A stretch of 64,000 nt of DNA from BOG-908 sp964242115 (GCA_964242115.1 CAXSZX010000001.1:248001-312000), one strand, 5' to 3'; numbered from the stretch's first letter, positions 18,500-28,436 are shown. The notes: generated by a model from the letters alone, not told the origin. Made by a program: numbers and translations.

Positions 18500-18634
18500 G
18501 AAGCAGGCCTGCTTTCTTGAAAAAAAGCAGCATAAAACTTTTGGTCCGGCTGTCGCCGAGTCTCCGTCAGCTTGTACTGCAGGGAACAAAAGTTTTTTGG
18601 TTCTTTTTTTCAAAAAAGAACCGCTTGCCTTGCC
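18500..18634 (-). repeat. Intergenic repeat copy 10, in a 450-bp gap
   Basis: Minus-oriented complete copy between the MBL gene and nrdJ: left hairpin CTGCTTTCTTGAAAAAAAGCAG, core GGCTGTCGCCGAG, arm GGGAACAAAAGTTTTTTGG, right hairpin ending GAACCGCTTGCCTTGCC. The remaining gap (18242-18499) holds no gene I can support, and no cobalamin riboswitch was recognised upstream of nrdJ. Confidence 0.9.
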
Positions 18635-18691
18635 TTCGAGTCACCGAGATTCGGGTCGTCAATACGATGACCTACGTTAGGATAGAGTGTC

Positions 18692-20992
18692 ATGGACACG
18701 ATGATCGAACTGCCGCAGCCGCCGATGCACGACAGCATCGCACCCATCTCCCGGCAGATCTGGGACGCCAAATACCGGCTGAAGGCGGCCGACGGCACGC
18801 CGGTGGACGTCACCATCGAGGATAGCTGGCGCCGCGTCGCCCGCGCCCTGGCTGCCGTGGAAGCCGAGCCTGCGCGGTGGGAGAAGCCGTTCTACGCGGC
18901 GTTGCAGGATTTCCGGTTCCTGCCGGCGGGCCGCATCCTGTCCGGCTCGGGCACCGAACGACGTGTCACCCTGTTCAACTGCTTCGTCATGGGCGACATC
19001 GGCGACGACCTCGGCAGCATCTTCGACCATTTGCGCGAGGCCGCGCTGACCATGCAGCAGGGCGGCGGCATCGGCTACGACTTCTCCACCCTGCGGCCGA
19101 AGGGCGCCCCGGTACAGGGAGTGGGCGCGGACGCCTCCGGACCGCTGTCCTTCATGGACGTCTGGGACGCCATGTGCCGCACCATCATGTCCGCCGGCGC
19201 CCGCCGCGGCGCGATGATGGCGACCATGCGCTGCGACCACCCCGACATTGAAGCCTTCATCGCCGCCAAGCGGCAAGTCGGCCGGCTGCGCAACTTCAAC
19301 CTGTCCGTGCTGGCGACCGACCCGTTCATGGCTGCGGTGCAGTCCGATGCCGAGTGGCCGCTGGTGTTCGGCGGCCGGGTCTTCCGCACCGTGCAGGCCC
19401 GCGCGCTGTTCGACGCCATCACCCGCGCCACCTACGACTACGCCGAACCCGGCGTCATCTTCATCGACCGCATCAACGCCCGCAACAACCTGGCCTATTG
19501 CGAGACGATCCACTCCACCAACCCGTGCGGCGAGCAGCCGCTGCCGCCCTACGGCGCCTGCCTGCTAGGCTCGGTCAACCTGGCCCGCCTGGTGCGGTCC
19601 CCCTTCACCGCGGACGCCCACCTCGACGAGGCCGAACTCACCGACCTGGTCGCGGTCGCGATCCGGATGATGGACAACACCATCGACGCCTCCGGCTTTC
19701 CACTGGAACAGCAGCGCCAGGAGGCGCTGGCCAAGCGGCGGATCGGGCTCGGGATGACCGGCCTGGCCGACGCGCTAATGATGGTGGGCCTGCGTTATGG
19801 CTCGCCCGAGGCCGCCGGACAGGCAGGCGCCTGGGCCCGGCAAATCAGCCGTGCCGCCTACATCACCTCGGCGCGTCTGGCGCAGGAGAAGGGCGCGTTC
19901 CCGCTGTTCGACCGCGACGCCTACCTCGCCGGCCAGACGATTGGCGAGCTCGACGAGGACGTGCGGGCAGAGATCGCCAGGCACGGCATCCGCAACGCCC
20001 TGCTCACGTCGGTGGCACCCACCGGCACCATCTCGCTGGTGGCCGACAACGTGTCATCCGGCGTCGAGCCGGTGTTCGCGCTCGCCTACACGCGCAAGGT
20101 GCTGCAACCCGACGGGTCGAGAACCGAGGAGGAAGTGTCCGACTACGCGCTGCGCCGGTACCGCGCGCTGCACGGCGAGGCGGCACCGCTGCCGGCGCAC
20201 TTCGTCACCGCGCAGGACCTGACACCGGCCGAGCACGTCCGCATGCAGGCGGCCGTGCAGCGCTACGTGGACAGCGCCATCAGCAAGACGGTGAACGTGC
20301 CTGAAGACATCAGCTTCGAGGCGTTCCAGGCGGTATACCTCGACGCCTATCATTCCGGCTGCAAGGGTTGCACGACGTACCGGCCGAACGCCATCACCGG
20401 CTCTGTGCTGGAAGTCAAACCCGCCGAGCCGGCACCGGCGGTGGCGGCCGAGGCGGTGCCGCCGCCAGGTGCAGGCACCATCGACCTGATGGTGCGGCCG
20501 GAGAAGATGCTGGGCGCCACCTACAAGCTTCGCTGGCCCGACAGCGAGCATGCGATGTATGTGACGGTGAACGATGTCGAGCTGGACGGGATTCGGCGTC
20601 CGTTCGAGGTGTTCGTCAACAGCAAGAACCTTGAGCACTACGCGTGGGTGGTGGCACTGACCCGCATGATCAGCGCGGTGTTCCGCCGCGGCGGCGAGGT
20701 GGCGTTCGTGGCCGAAGAGCTGAAGCAGGTGTTCGACCCGCGCGGCGGCCAGTGGAGCAACGGCCGCTACGTGCCGTCGCTGGTGGCCGCGATCGGCGAG
20801 GTGCTGGAGCGACACATGCGCGAGACCGGCTTCCTGGCGGCGGCCGATATGCCGGTGGCCCCGCAGGTGATCGGCCCGGGGCACTCGGCCCGCGCACTCG
20901 GCCCGCTATGCCCCAAGTGCAGCCAGCCGGGGTTGGTGAAAGAGGCCGGGTGCTTGAGCTGCATGCATTGCGGGTGGTCGAAATGTGGGTAA
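18692..20992 (+). CDS. nrdJ: Adenosylcobalamin-dependent ribonucleotide reductase (class II)
   Basis: A 766-residue NrdJ, reducing ribonucleotides to deoxyribonucleotides with a B12-derived radical, independent of oxygen. The barrel is complete: VTLFNCFVM and NPCGEQPLPPYGACLLGSVN carry active-site cysteines, with the phosphate-binding TSVAPTGTISLVAD. A TSCPD-type domain follows (about residues 600-700), and the C-terminal tail LCPKCSQPG...CLSCMHCGWSKCG supplies the redox cysteines that re-reduce the active site. Start ATG 18692 follows TAGGATAG. A doubled repeat stretch follows the stop. Confidence 0.96.
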   Translation: MDTMIELPQPPMHDSIAPISRQIWDAKYRLKAADGTPVDVTIEDSWRRVARALAAVEAEPARWEKPFYAALQDFRFLPAGRILSGSGTERRVTLFNCFVMGDIGDDLGSIFDHLREAALTMQQGGGIGYDFSTLRPKGAPVQGVGADASGPLSFMDVWDAMCRTIMSAGARRGAMMATMRCDHPDIEAFIAAKRQVGRLRNFNLSVLATDPFMAAVQSDAEWPLVFGGRVFRTVQARALFDAITRATYDYAEPGVIFIDRINARNNLAYCETIHSTNPCGEQPLPPYGACLLGSVNLARLVRSPFTADAHLDEAELTDLVAVAIRMMDNTIDASGFPLEQQRQEALAKRRIGLGMTGLADALMMVGLRYGSPEAAGQAGAWARQISRAAYITSARLAQEKGAFPLFDRDAYLAGQTIGELDEDVRAEIARHGIRNALLTSVAPTGTISLVADNVSSGVEPVFALAYTRKVLQPDGSRTEEEVSDYALRRYRALHGEAAPLPAHFVTAQDLTPAEHVRMQAAVQRYVDSAISKTVNVPEDISFEAFQAVYLDAYHSGCKGCTTYRPNAITGSVLEVKPAEPAPAVAAEAVPPPGAGTIDLMVRPEKMLGATYKLRWPDSEHAMYVTVNDVELDGIRRPFEVFVNSKNLEHYAWVVALTRMISAVFRRGGEVAFVAEELKQVFDPRGGQWSNGRYVPSLVAAIGEVLERHMRETGFLAAADMPVAPQVIGPGHSARALGPLCPKCSQPGLVKEAGCLSCMHCGWSKCG

Positions 20993-20998
20993 GCGATA

Positions 20999-21159
20999 GC
21001 AAGCAAGCCCGTCTTTTTTGAAAAAAGAAGCGGAAAAATTTTACATCTTTCGCTGCGTCGACACTCCGGATGTTCCGAGCGGGCATCAAGGCGCCTGAGA
21101 CAGCGCAGGAGATAAAAGTCTTTTGCTTCTTTTCTTCAGAAAAGAAGGCCTTGCTTGCT
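20999..21159 (+). repeat. Intergenic repeat copy 11
   Basis: Copy with a lengthened, diverged centre. Left hairpin GTCTTTTTTGAAAAAAGAAGC, a central part containing GAGACAGCGCAGG in place of the usual core, then AAAAGTCTTTTGCTTCTTTT and CTTCAGAAAAGAAGGCCTTGC. It follows the nrdJ stop by 6 bases. Confidence 0.82.
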
Positions 21160-21248
21160 GTTCGGGATAACAGCTTCGTCCAATTCGCTGCGTCAACGAT
21201 GCGCATTCTCAAGCGGAAAGTGAAGCGCTTGAGACACCACGTGGAACA

Positions 21249-21445
21249 GAAGCTTTTTTCGATTTCGAAAAACAAGGCTTTTTTTGGAAGACCCGCCTGC
21301 CCGCGGGTTGGTCAGACAACGCCGGACGTAACTCGCGAACCCTCCGAAGTCCTGCACTCTTGCGCGCGTGCTGCAGAAACCTCGCGACAGCCGTATCAAA
21401 AGTCTTTTGCTTCTTTTCTTCAGAAAAGAAGGCGTTGCCTTTCTT
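21249..21445 (+). repeat. Intergenic repeat copy 12 (two partial copies)
   Basis: A left-arm remnant (AAGCTTTTTTCGATTTCGAA, AAAACAAGGC) at about 21249-21290, then a good right half from 21363: CGCGCGTGCTGCAG, CTCGCGACAGCCG core, AAAAGTCTTTTGCTTCTTTT and CAGAAAAGAAGGCGTTGCC. Together with copy 11 it occupies most of the 689-bp gap before the sedolisin gene; the rest (21446-21681) shows no gene. Confidence 0.75.
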
Positions 21446-21681
21446 CCGGTGCCGAAGAGTAAAGCCTTCACTCGCGAGTACAAACGTGCAAGCCCTGCAA
21501 GCCCTGAAGTCGTCAGGCAAGCCCTCGAACCTTCGCGCGATCCGCTCGGAATGGCAGTAGCCAATGCCGCGAGTACGATAGTCGGACCATGAACGCCCGC
21601 TCTGCCTTGGCATACGCTGCGCCGCGTTGACGCAGCCGCGGCTTTGCTGGTTTGTTGCGGCGTCACGTTTCTGGAGTAGCC

Positions 21682-23712
21682 GTGTTGGCCGGATCGACAA
21701 GCTTCGCACATCGTGCCTACCTGCTCGCATCCGTCGCGGCTTTGCTGGCGCCGGTTGCGCACGCTGCCCCCATCGGGGCCATGGCGGGCCTGCAGGACGT
21801 GGGCCGCACCGATCCGCAGACGCAAGTTGCCGCGACACTCTGGCTGAAGCCGCATGACGAGGCGGCGTTCCAGGCCGCGATCGTCAGCCGCACCACCAAG
21901 GGATCGCCGGACTATCATCACTGGATGACGCAGGCCGACGTGGCGGCGTCCGGTCCGGCCGCACAGGACGTGGCGAAGCTCGTGGAGTCGCTGCAGGCGG
22001 CGGGGCTGTCAGTAGCGCCGCGCGGCACGCAGGGTGACGCGCTGCGGGTGAGTGGACCCGCTAGCCGCATGGAGGCGGCGTTTGCCACCACGCTACACGA
22101 TGTCGCGGGAACGTCCGGCCATTATCGAGTGGCACAGACGGAGCCGCATTTCACCAGTGCCGGCGGCGAGCTGGTATCCGGGGTGACCGGGTTGTCCACT
22201 GTGCCGATGCGCCCTTACGTTCTGCAGCAGATCAACCTCGCGACGGGCAAGCCGCTGCAGATGGCCGCCAGCGCGGTCAATCCGGCGGACACTTTCACAA
22301 CGCAGTGTTTCAAGCAGCACGAACACCTCGTGTTTGCGCATTTCGTGCCGAACGACGGCACCGAGCACGCGGATTTGCGCGGCCCCGGCTACGTCGCGAC
22401 CGGCCTGTACCCGGCGAAAGCCACCTGCGGCTACACCGCGCACGCCGTTGCCGCGCATTACGGCCTGCCGGCGGTCTACCAGGCGGGTTACAAGGGCCAG
22501 GGCCAGACCATCGTGCTGGTGGATGCCTACGGCTCGCCGACCATCCAGTCGGACGCCAACCTGTTCTCCAGCGCGATGGGGCTGCCGCCGCTGACCGACG
22601 CCAACTTCCAGACCGTCTATTCGGACGGCCCGCCGATCGCCAACCCGTATCCGACTGGCTGGCCGGTCGAGATCTCGCTGGACGTGGAGTGGGCGCACGC
22701 GATGGCGCCTGCTGCCAAGATCGTGCTGGTGGTAGCCCCCAGCGACGACGCCGACGAGCTGGCCTACGCGGTGCACTACGCCGTCAGCCACGGCCTGGGC
22801 GAGGTGATCTCCAATAGCTACGGCTACCCGGAAGCCGATTTCGGTCCGGCGACCGCACGCGCGTTCAACACCGTCATCGCGCAGGCCGCCGCACAGGGCA
22901 TCGCGGTGAACGTCTCGACCGGCGACAGCGGCGATTTCGGGTTGGGCACGCCGTCCGGGGCAGCCTCGATCCCCGCCGACTCGCCGTTCGCCACCGGCGT
23001 GGGCGGCACCAGCCTGGGCGTGCCCAGCGACAACGGCCCAGTCGAGAGCGCCTGGGGCACCAACCAGACGTTCCTGGGCGACATCAACGGCATCTCCGTG
23101 CCGCCCGTGCCGGGCGGCTTCGACCAGGGCGGCGGCGGCGGGGAGAGCGCCTACCTGGAAAAGCCGCGCTGGCAGCGGGACCTGCCGGGCACCGGGCGCC
23201 AGTTGCCCGACGTCTCGGCGGTGGCAGATCCGTTCACCGGCGGCATCATCGTCACCCCGAACGGCGACGGCACGCAGACACTCATTGAGGTCATCGGCGG
23301 CACCAGCCTGTCCAGCCCGGTGTTCTCCGGCATGTGGGCGCTGGCGGACCAGGCGGCCGGGGCCAAGCTTGGCCAGGCGGCGCCGATCATCGCCGCGATG
23401 CCGGCCGGCAGCCTGCGTGACATCGTGCCCGTGCCGGCCACGCTGAACAACCTGTCGGGCATGATCGGCACGGTCACCCAATCCAGCTACTACAGCGCGG
23501 CGGCGTTGCTGGGGCTGACGGCGACGCAGCCGAACGGCTTCGTCGGCACCGCGGTGCAGATTACCGCGGTGAACGTCGGGATCGGCGCCAAGATCGACCT
23601 CAGCTTCGGTTCGGATTCCTCGTTGATGGCGCTGCCAGGTTGGGACAACGCGACTGGCTACGGGGTGCCGAATGGATTGGCGTTCATCGAGGCTGCTGCT
23701 GCGGCGAAGTAA
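21682..23712 (+). CDS. Secreted S53 family peptidase (sedolisin/kumamolisin type)
   Basis: A 676-residue acid serine peptidase precursor. Signal peptide: AYLLASVAALLAPVAHAAP near the N-terminus. The pro-domain (about residues 45-190) contains SPDYHHWMTQADVA. The catalytic domain has the Glu/Asp pair in EISLDVEWAHAMAP, the oxyanion aspartate in STGDSGDFG and the serine in IGGTSLSSPVFSGMWAL, with a C-terminal GWDNATGYGVPNG calcium-site-like segment. An insert with three cysteines precedes the catalytic domain. GTG 21682 is chosen because GGAG lies 6 bases upstream; the frame is open from TTG 21652. Works at low pH outside the cell. Confidence 0.9.
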   Translation: MLAGSTSFAHRAYLLASVAALLAPVAHAAPIGAMAGLQDVGRTDPQTQVAATLWLKPHDEAAFQAAIVSRTTKGSPDYHHWMTQADVAASGPAAQDVAKLVESLQAAGLSVAPRGTQGDALRVSGPASRMEAAFATTLHDVAGTSGHYRVAQTEPHFTSAGGELVSGVTGLSTVPMRPYVLQQINLATGKPLQMAASAVNPADTFTTQCFKQHEHLVFAHFVPNDGTEHADLRGPGYVATGLYPAKATCGYTAHAVAAHYGLPAVYQAGYKGQGQTIVLVDAYGSPTIQSDANLFSSAMGLPPLTDANFQTVYSDGPPIANPYPTGWPVEISLDVEWAHAMAPAAKIVLVVAPSDDADELAYAVHYAVSHGLGEVISNSYGYPEADFGPATARAFNTVIAQAAAQGIAVNVSTGDSGDFGLGTPSGAASIPADSPFATGVGGTSLGVPSDNGPVESAWGTNQTFLGDINGISVPPVPGGFDQGGGGGESAYLEKPRWQRDLPGTGRQLPDVSAVADPFTGGIIVTPNGDGTQTLIEVIGGTSLSSPVFSGMWALADQAAGAKLGQAAPIIAAMPAGSLRDIVPVPATLNNLSGMIGTVTQSSYYSAAALLGLTATQPNGFVGTAVQITAVNVGIGAKIDLSFGSDSSLMALPGWDNATGYGVPNGLAFIEAAAAAK

Positions 23713-23713
23713 A

Positions 23714-23752
23714 GGCAAGCGGTTCTTTTTTGAACAAGCAGTGCTTTGTTGC
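23714..23752 (+). repeat. Intergenic repeat copy 13a (terminal fragment)
   Basis: A short terminal piece directly after the sedolisin stop: GGCAAGCGGTTCTTTTTTGA then CAAGCAGTGCTTTGTTGC. It looks like one terminus of the element without its core. Confidence 0.6.
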
Positions 23753-23798
23753 TTTACCAGCAGGCCGAAACATTGACTCCTGCGATGGCCGGCGGCGA

Positions 23799-23903
23799 AA
23801 AAGCAAGGCCTTCTTTTTCGAGAAAAAGAAGCAAAAAGCTTTGTCTCTGCTGTCGCGGACGCTCCCGCGGCGTAAGCCCAAGGGAACAAAAGTTTTTGCC
23901 TTA
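23799..23903 (-). repeat. Intergenic repeat copy 13b
   Basis: Minus-oriented copy between convergent genes: AAGCAAGGCCTTCTTTTTCG, AGAAAAAGAAGCAAAAAGC, core CTGCTGTCGCGGACG, arm GGGAACAAAAGTTTTTGCC; the second terminal hairpin is missing. Confidence 0.8.
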
Positions 23904-23953
23904 CGTGCAACGGTCGATGTCTCGGGCGGCGGGCGTTACTCGGAGTTCTCCGC

Positions 23954-25312
23954 CTAAACCCCGACGAGCCGGACGACCCTGTCGAGGTGCATCCGCCACG
24001 CGTCCAGGGATAACATCTGCTCGGCACACGAGACGCCCGCTGACGACAAGCTGCCCCAGTAATCCTCATCGACATAAGCGCGGACGACGGCGTTCGCGAA
24101 CTCCTCCGGGTCGTCGCGGATCAGTACGCCGGCTTCGTCGACCAGGCGCATTCCTTCAGAGGCGATACTGGTGACGACACAGGGCACCCCGTGCGCTAGG
24201 CTTGAGGCCACCTTGCCCTTGGCACCCGCACCATAGCGCAGCGGAGCCACCGTGACCCGCAACGACTCGAACCAGGGTTCGACGTCCGCCTGATGCCCGA
24301 GAACCACAACGTTCTCATGGTTGGATGCAAGACCCTCCGGCGCACCGGCACCAACGATCTGAAACTCGCAACCGGGCAAGGCGCGCCGAACGCTGGGCCA
24401 GATCGCTTCGAGAAAATAAGCCACCGCGTCGAGATTGGGCGCGTGCTCGAACCCGCCGATGAAGCCGATGCCGCTCCGCTCGGCAAACGTCTTGACCGGC
24501 CTGTGTACAAGACGAGCCAGAGGCAACCGCACCACGAGGCTTTCCGGCATCGTCTGTGCGAGCAGGTTTTGCTCGGTCGTCGAGACGACGAACGTCACGT
24601 CGCTGCTGGCGATCAGGTGCTCCTCGCGACGGCGCAGCTGTGCCACGATGGCCAGTGTCGCCTCATCCTGCAGAAGCTGCGCCCGGCGTTCCTCACGCAC
24701 AAAGTTGAGGTCGATGGAGTTGAACACCAGGCGCGCCTGCCAGGCATGCTGTTGCAGCAGCTCCAGGTATTCGCCACCACAATAGACCCTGCACATGACG
24801 CCCAAGGTGATCGCATGGCCGTGCTGCCGGATGAACGCCTCCACACTGGCGGCCTCGCCAGGTTGCAGGCAGCGCACGCCCTGAGCCATCAGGAGGGCTC
24901 TTGCGGGCTGGTCGCCCTCATGGTCCCTGGAGGCCGCAAGTATTGTCTCGAAACCGAGCTGCCGAAGCGCCCGGACGAGGTTGACGATGTCGATCGACCC
25001 TGAGTCGCGATCGGGCTGCGGCCAGTGATGATCGATGACGAGTGCAAGACCGCGGCCCGTCTGCTGGGCGGCGGCCTCGTCCTGCTCAGCCTGTCCGGAT
25101 AGTCTGTTCTGCACGCGCCGCAAAAGCCTGATGAGACGGCGTGCCGGACCGCCGGCGCGTCGCGACAGGCTGCCTTCGAGCATCGACACCTTTGTCCGGA
25201 GTTCGGCAACTTCCCTGTGCACGGCAACCAGCTTCGCACGGTCGCGCCGCGCCTGCGCCGCTGCGGTGTGCTCCAGCCGTTCGACTGCGACGGCATCGTC
25301 TGTCCGCGTCAT
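23954..25312 (-). CDS. Glycosyltransferase family 4 protein with N-terminal coiled coil
   Basis: A 452-residue protein. Residues 1-75 look helical with coiled-coil character and a basic RRLIRLLRRV stretch. The transferase part has a diverged GT-B N-terminal half and a clear C-terminal half: GIGFIGGFEHAPNLDAVAYF, CEFQIVGAG, VEPWFESLRVTVAPLRYGAG and the nucleotide-sugar binding region HGVPCVVTSIASEGM. It probably adds a sugar to a surface polysaccharide. Its ATG overlaps the stop of the upstream GT2 gene (ATGA, 25309-25312), showing translational coupling. Last gene of the minus-strand glycan run. Confidence 0.88.
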   Translation of the reverse strand: MTRTDDAVAVERLEHTAAAQARRDRAKLVAVHREVAELRTKVSMLEGSLSRRAGGPARRLIRLLRRVQNRLSGQAEQDEAAAQQTGRGLALVIDHHWPQPDRDSGSIDIVNLVRALRQLGFETILAASRDHEGDQPARALLMAQGVRCLQPGEAASVEAFIRQHGHAITLGVMCRVYCGGEYLELLQQHAWQARLVFNSIDLNFVREERRAQLLQDEATLAIVAQLRRREEHLIASSDVTFVVSTTEQNLLAQTMPESLVVRLPLARLVHRPVKTFAERSGIGFIGGFEHAPNLDAVAYFLEAIWPSVRRALPGCEFQIVGAGAPEGLASNHENVVVLGHQADVEPWFESLRVTVAPLRYGAGAKGKVASSLAHGVPCVVTSIASEGMRLVDEAGVLIRDDPEEFANAVVRAYVDEDYWGSLSSAGVSCAEQMLSLDAWRMHLDRVVRLVGV

Positions 25313-27195
25313 GGCTGCGTCATGCTTTCGGACGGCGCCACGCTTGCAACGCTGAAAAATGGCAGGCGCTCGCTCTCGCTGTCCAGCGATGACGGGTAGT
25401 GTGGGTCATCGCGCATCAGCGTTCCCCAATCCCGCCGCAGCCTGTCGTGCTCCTCTTGAGCACGTGCTTGTTGCTCGCGCGTCAGGTCGTCACCGCGCGA
25501 CGCCAGTTCGCGATGGTCGAGCTCCGCCCAAGGTGTCCAGAGGATGCGGTAGCCGGAGGCGCGCAGCCTCACGCAGTAATCCACGTCGTTGCAGCCGACG
25601 GCAAGCGCCTCGTTCAAGCCTCCGACCTCGAAGAACACCGACCGCCGTGTCGCTACGCAGGCGCCCGTAACACCCCACACGCCCCGCGTCAGCGCAAGCA
25701 GACCGAAAGGGCCGCTGGCGTCAGGCGCAAACCGCATCAGGTGGCGCGGCAATCCTTGGCTGAAGTTGGTCGTCAGGCCTGCGTGCTGGATGCGTCCGTC
25801 GGGATAGAGCAGCTTCGCGCCGACAGCGCCCACGTCCGGCCGCATGGCCTGTGAGGCGAGCTCCGTCAGCCACTCGGGGTGGCGAATGGCAACGTCGTTG
25901 TTGAGCAGCAGCAGAATGTCTCCGGCCGCCGCCCCAGCCGCGTGGTTGTTCAACGCCGACCAGTTGAACGGGCCCGGCCGGCGCAGCACGCGCACGCGGC
26001 TGTCCTGCGCGAGCGCGTCCAGCAAGGCCAGCGCGTCGGGCTCGCAACTGCCGTTGTCGACGATCAGCAGTTCGAACGCGTCGTATCGTGTCTCGTGCAA
26101 TATGCCCCGGGCGCACACGCTCAGGAGGTCGGCGCGGTCGCGACTTGGCACGATGATCGAGACGAGCGGCGCCGGCCCGCCGAAATCGTAGACGACGCGC
26201 TGGAAACCCGGCATGCCCGTCACCGGCGCCACCCGCGCCGCGACCCCGTCTCGCGCAAGCTGGGCCTGCACGATCGCAAGACGAGCTTCGGCTTCCCCAT
26301 CCGGCTGAGCGCCGCGATGACACAGCACGCGCGCTAAGTGGCCGATGCGTTCCGGCCGGCTGACTGCGGCGACGCTGCAGGCCAGATCGTAACGCCATGC
26401 CGGACCCGGCGGCACCAGCATCTTGCGCAACAGGCTGGCGCGAAAGAACGCGAACGGCCCAACCAAGTCGCGTCCGCGTTGCAGATCGTGATCCCAGCCG
26501 GGCTTGAGGAAGGGCCGTGTCCGGTTTCCCTCCGCATCCAGCCAGTCCTCGTCGGCGAAGACGAGGTCGAGGCCAGGGTCGCGGGCAAGCACGTCTGCAG
26601 CCATCTCCAGGGCGTCCGGCTCCAGCACGTCGGCGGCGTCCAGGAAGCAGAGGTACTCCGCATCCAGCGTCGCGAGTGCCAGCTCGATGACGGCTTGGCC
26701 CGACCGCTCCTCAGGCAGGCTGGCGTAGTGCAGCCAGTCTTGCACCGACCCGCCCGGCCCGAGCGCGGACTCGCCGAGCATGAGTACCTGGCAGGCTGGC
26801 GGGCAGGACGGCAGCGATGCTGCGTCCGGCTGCGCTCCGATACCGAGCACCACGAGGCCTAGCCGCGGTTCGTGCACCTTGCGCCGGCCCGTCTCCACGC
26901 TCGCGGACGGCCAGGGGGTTTCGTGTCGCTCGATCCAGTCCGCGTAGGTTCGCGGGGCTTGCAGGGGTTCGGGCGGCAGGTCGGTCGTTGCAGATCTGCG
27001 CCGCAGGTTTCGGATCATCGTCACCAGCCAGCGCAGCGGGCGCGTGATCCGCCAGCTCGTGCTCGCGCGCAGGGATGCGAGCTCGGTTTCAAGGAAAATG
27101 ATGTGCGTGGCCAGCTCAGGCGGAAACGCAACCGGGTTGTCGTAAGCGCGGCGGTTCGCGCTGATCAGCGGTGACGAGTCGTCGGTGGCGTGCAT
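25309..27195 (-). CDS. Glycosyltransferase family 2 protein with two GT-A domains
   Basis: A 628-residue protein. A degenerate first GT-A-like domain (about residues 105-300) keeps LDLVFADEDWLD, FLKPGWDHDLQRG and GPFAFFRASLL. The second domain (about 345-580) is canonical: PLVSIIVPSRDRADLL, ELLIVDNGS, ILLLLNNDVAIRHPEWL, and the acidic CNDVDYCVRLRASGYR. The arrangement matches rhamnan/O-antigen type two-domain glycosyltransferases. ATG 27195 is taken as start; a TTG precedes it directly. It overlaps the next gene by 4 bases. Confidence 0.9.
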   Translation of the reverse strand: MHATDDSSPLISANRRAYDNPVAFPPELATHIIFLETELASLRASTSWRITRPLRWLVTMIRNLRRRSATTDLPPEPLQAPRTYADWIERHETPWPSASVETGRRKVHEPRLGLVVLGIGAQPDAASLPSCPPACQVLMLGESALGPGGSVQDWLHYASLPEERSGQAVIELALATLDAEYLCFLDAADVLEPDALEMAADVLARDPGLDLVFADEDWLDAEGNRTRPFLKPGWDHDLQRGRDLVGPFAFFRASLLRKMLVPPGPAWRYDLACSVAAVSRPERIGHLARVLCHRGAQPDGEAEARLAIVQAQLARDGVAARVAPVTGMPGFQRVVYDFGGPAPLVSIIVPSRDRADLLSVCARGILHETRYDAFELLIVDNGSCEPDALALLDALAQDSRVRVLRRPGPFNWSALNNHAAGAAAGDILLLLNNDVAIRHPEWLTELASQAMRPDVGAVGAKLLYPDGRIQHAGLTTNFSQGLPRHLMRFAPDASGPFGLLALTRGVWGVTGACVATRRSVFFEVGGLNEALAVGCNDVDYCVRLRASGYRILWTPWAELDHRELASRGDDLTREQQARAQEEHDRLRRDWGTLMRDDPHYPSSLDSESERLPFFSVASVAPSESMTQP

Positions 27196-27308
27196 CAAGC
27201 GCTACGCAAGCGGGCAAGGCGCTCCGTCGCCTCGTGACGACGATCCACCTTTGCATCCAGCATGTCCGGCCCTTCAATGCACATGTCAGCTTCTATGCCC
27301 AGAAAGGA

Positions 27309-27440
27309 ATGCAAGGCCTTCTTTTCTGAAGAAAAGAAGCAAAAGACTTTTGGTCGCGCTGTCGCGAAGGTTTCTGGAACGCGCGCGCAAGGGAACAAAA
27401 GTTTTTTGGCTCTTTTCAAAAATGAACCGCTTGCCTTGCC
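27309..27440 (-). repeat. Intergenic repeat copy 14
   Basis: Minus-oriented complete copy between the epimerase stop and the GT2 start: GCAAGGCCTTCTTTTCTGAA, GAAAAGAAGCAAAAGAC, core GCTGTCGCGAAGG, arm GGGAACAAAAGTTTTTTGG, right hairpin ending GAACCGCTTGCCTTGCC. Confidence 0.9.
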
Positions 27441-27449
27441 TATCATCGG

Positions 27450-28436
27450 TCAGGATTTCGCGCCGTTCAGATACGTCCGTGCAATCCACTCCGCCGTCCG
27501 TGTCACGCCGTCCGGCCATTCGGTCCGCGCCGACCAGCCCAACGCTGCACCCACGCGCGTCACGTCGAGCACGTTGGACGCAACGTCGGCTTGCCGGGCC
27601 TGCTTGAAGACGAAACCGGTCTCCGGGCGACCCAGCGTGGCGCATATCGAGACCGCGACGTCGCGCACCGAGCGGCCGATGCCGGAGCCCACGTTCAGCA
27701 CGGTCTCTGGGCCGTCATAGGCGGCGGCCAGCAGCATCGCCTCGGCAACGTCGTCCACGTAGAGGAAGTCGCGCACCACGCGCCCGTCTCCCCAGATCTC
27801 CACCTTCCGGCCCGACAGCACCGTCTCGATCAGGGCCGCGACCAGGCCTTGCCTGCGAAACGGGTCCTGGTAGGGACCGTAAGGGTTGGCCACGCGCAGG
27901 CTGATCGCCCGCGGGCCGCCCAGGCCGGCGTAAAGCTGCAGGTATTTTTCCACCATGAGCTTGTTGATGCCGTAGGCGGAGATCGGGTCGGTCGGCGCCG
28001 TCTCGGCGATCGGCACGACGGGTTGCCGGCCGTACACCGTGCCGCCGGAGGAGACGAACACGATTTTGCGCACCCCGGCCGCGCGGCAGAGCTCCAGCAG
28101 CTGGACCGACGCCACGGTGTTGACCTGCAGGTCGGCGATGGGATCCTTGTTGGAGACTTCCGGGTTGGTGCCGCCGAGCAGGTGGAAGACTATCTCGGCC
28201 CCGTCTACCGCCAGCGCCAAGGCGGCGCGGTCGGAGAACTCGCCCGCGGTGAAGCGCATCGGGGGCAACGCGCCGGCGAATGCCCGGCGGCGGCTGAACC
28301 CGTGCACCCTCGCACCAGCCGCGACCAGCGCGCGGCAGAGCGCACTGCCGATGAAGCCACCGGCGCCCAGCACCAGGCACGCCACGCCGTCCAGCCTGGC
28401 AGTCCCTTCCGGCCCGCCTGGCGTTGCGGCGGTCAT
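27450..28436 (-). CDS. NAD-dependent epimerase/dehydratase (nucleotide-sugar)
   Basis: A 328-residue extended short-chain dehydrogenase of the UDP-glucose 4-epimerase/dehydratase group. Rossmann motif GAGGFIGSALCRALV, then HLLGGTNPE, KIVFVSSGGTVYG with the catalytic serine region, and AYGINK carrying the YxxxK pair. LRVANPYGPYQDP and the RDFLYVDDVAEAMLL segment are typical. It should make or epimerise a nucleotide sugar for the neighbouring glycosyltransferases. Its ATG overlaps the stop of the upstream GT4 gene by 4 bases. Confidence 0.92.
   Translation of the reverse strand: MTAATPGGPEGTARLDGVACLVLGAGGFIGSALCRALVAAGARVHGFSRRRAFAGALPPMRFTAGEFSDRAALALAVDGAEIVFHLLGGTNPEVSNKDPIADLQVNTVASVQLLELCRAAGVRKIVFVSSGGTVYGRQPVVPIAETAPTDPISAYGINKLMVEKYLQLYAGLGGPRAISLRVANPYGPYQDPFRRQGLVAALIETVLSGRKVEIWGDGRVVRDFLYVDDVAEAMLLAAAYDGPETVLNVGSGIGRSVRDVAVSICATLGRPETGFVFKQARQADVASNVLDVTRVGAALGWSARTEWPDGVTRTAEWIARTYLNGAKS

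Noticed and set aside
18242..18691. Possible cobalamin riboswitch ahead of nrdJ
   Set aside because: No B12-box-like sequence was recognised; the gap is explained mostly by a repeat copy.
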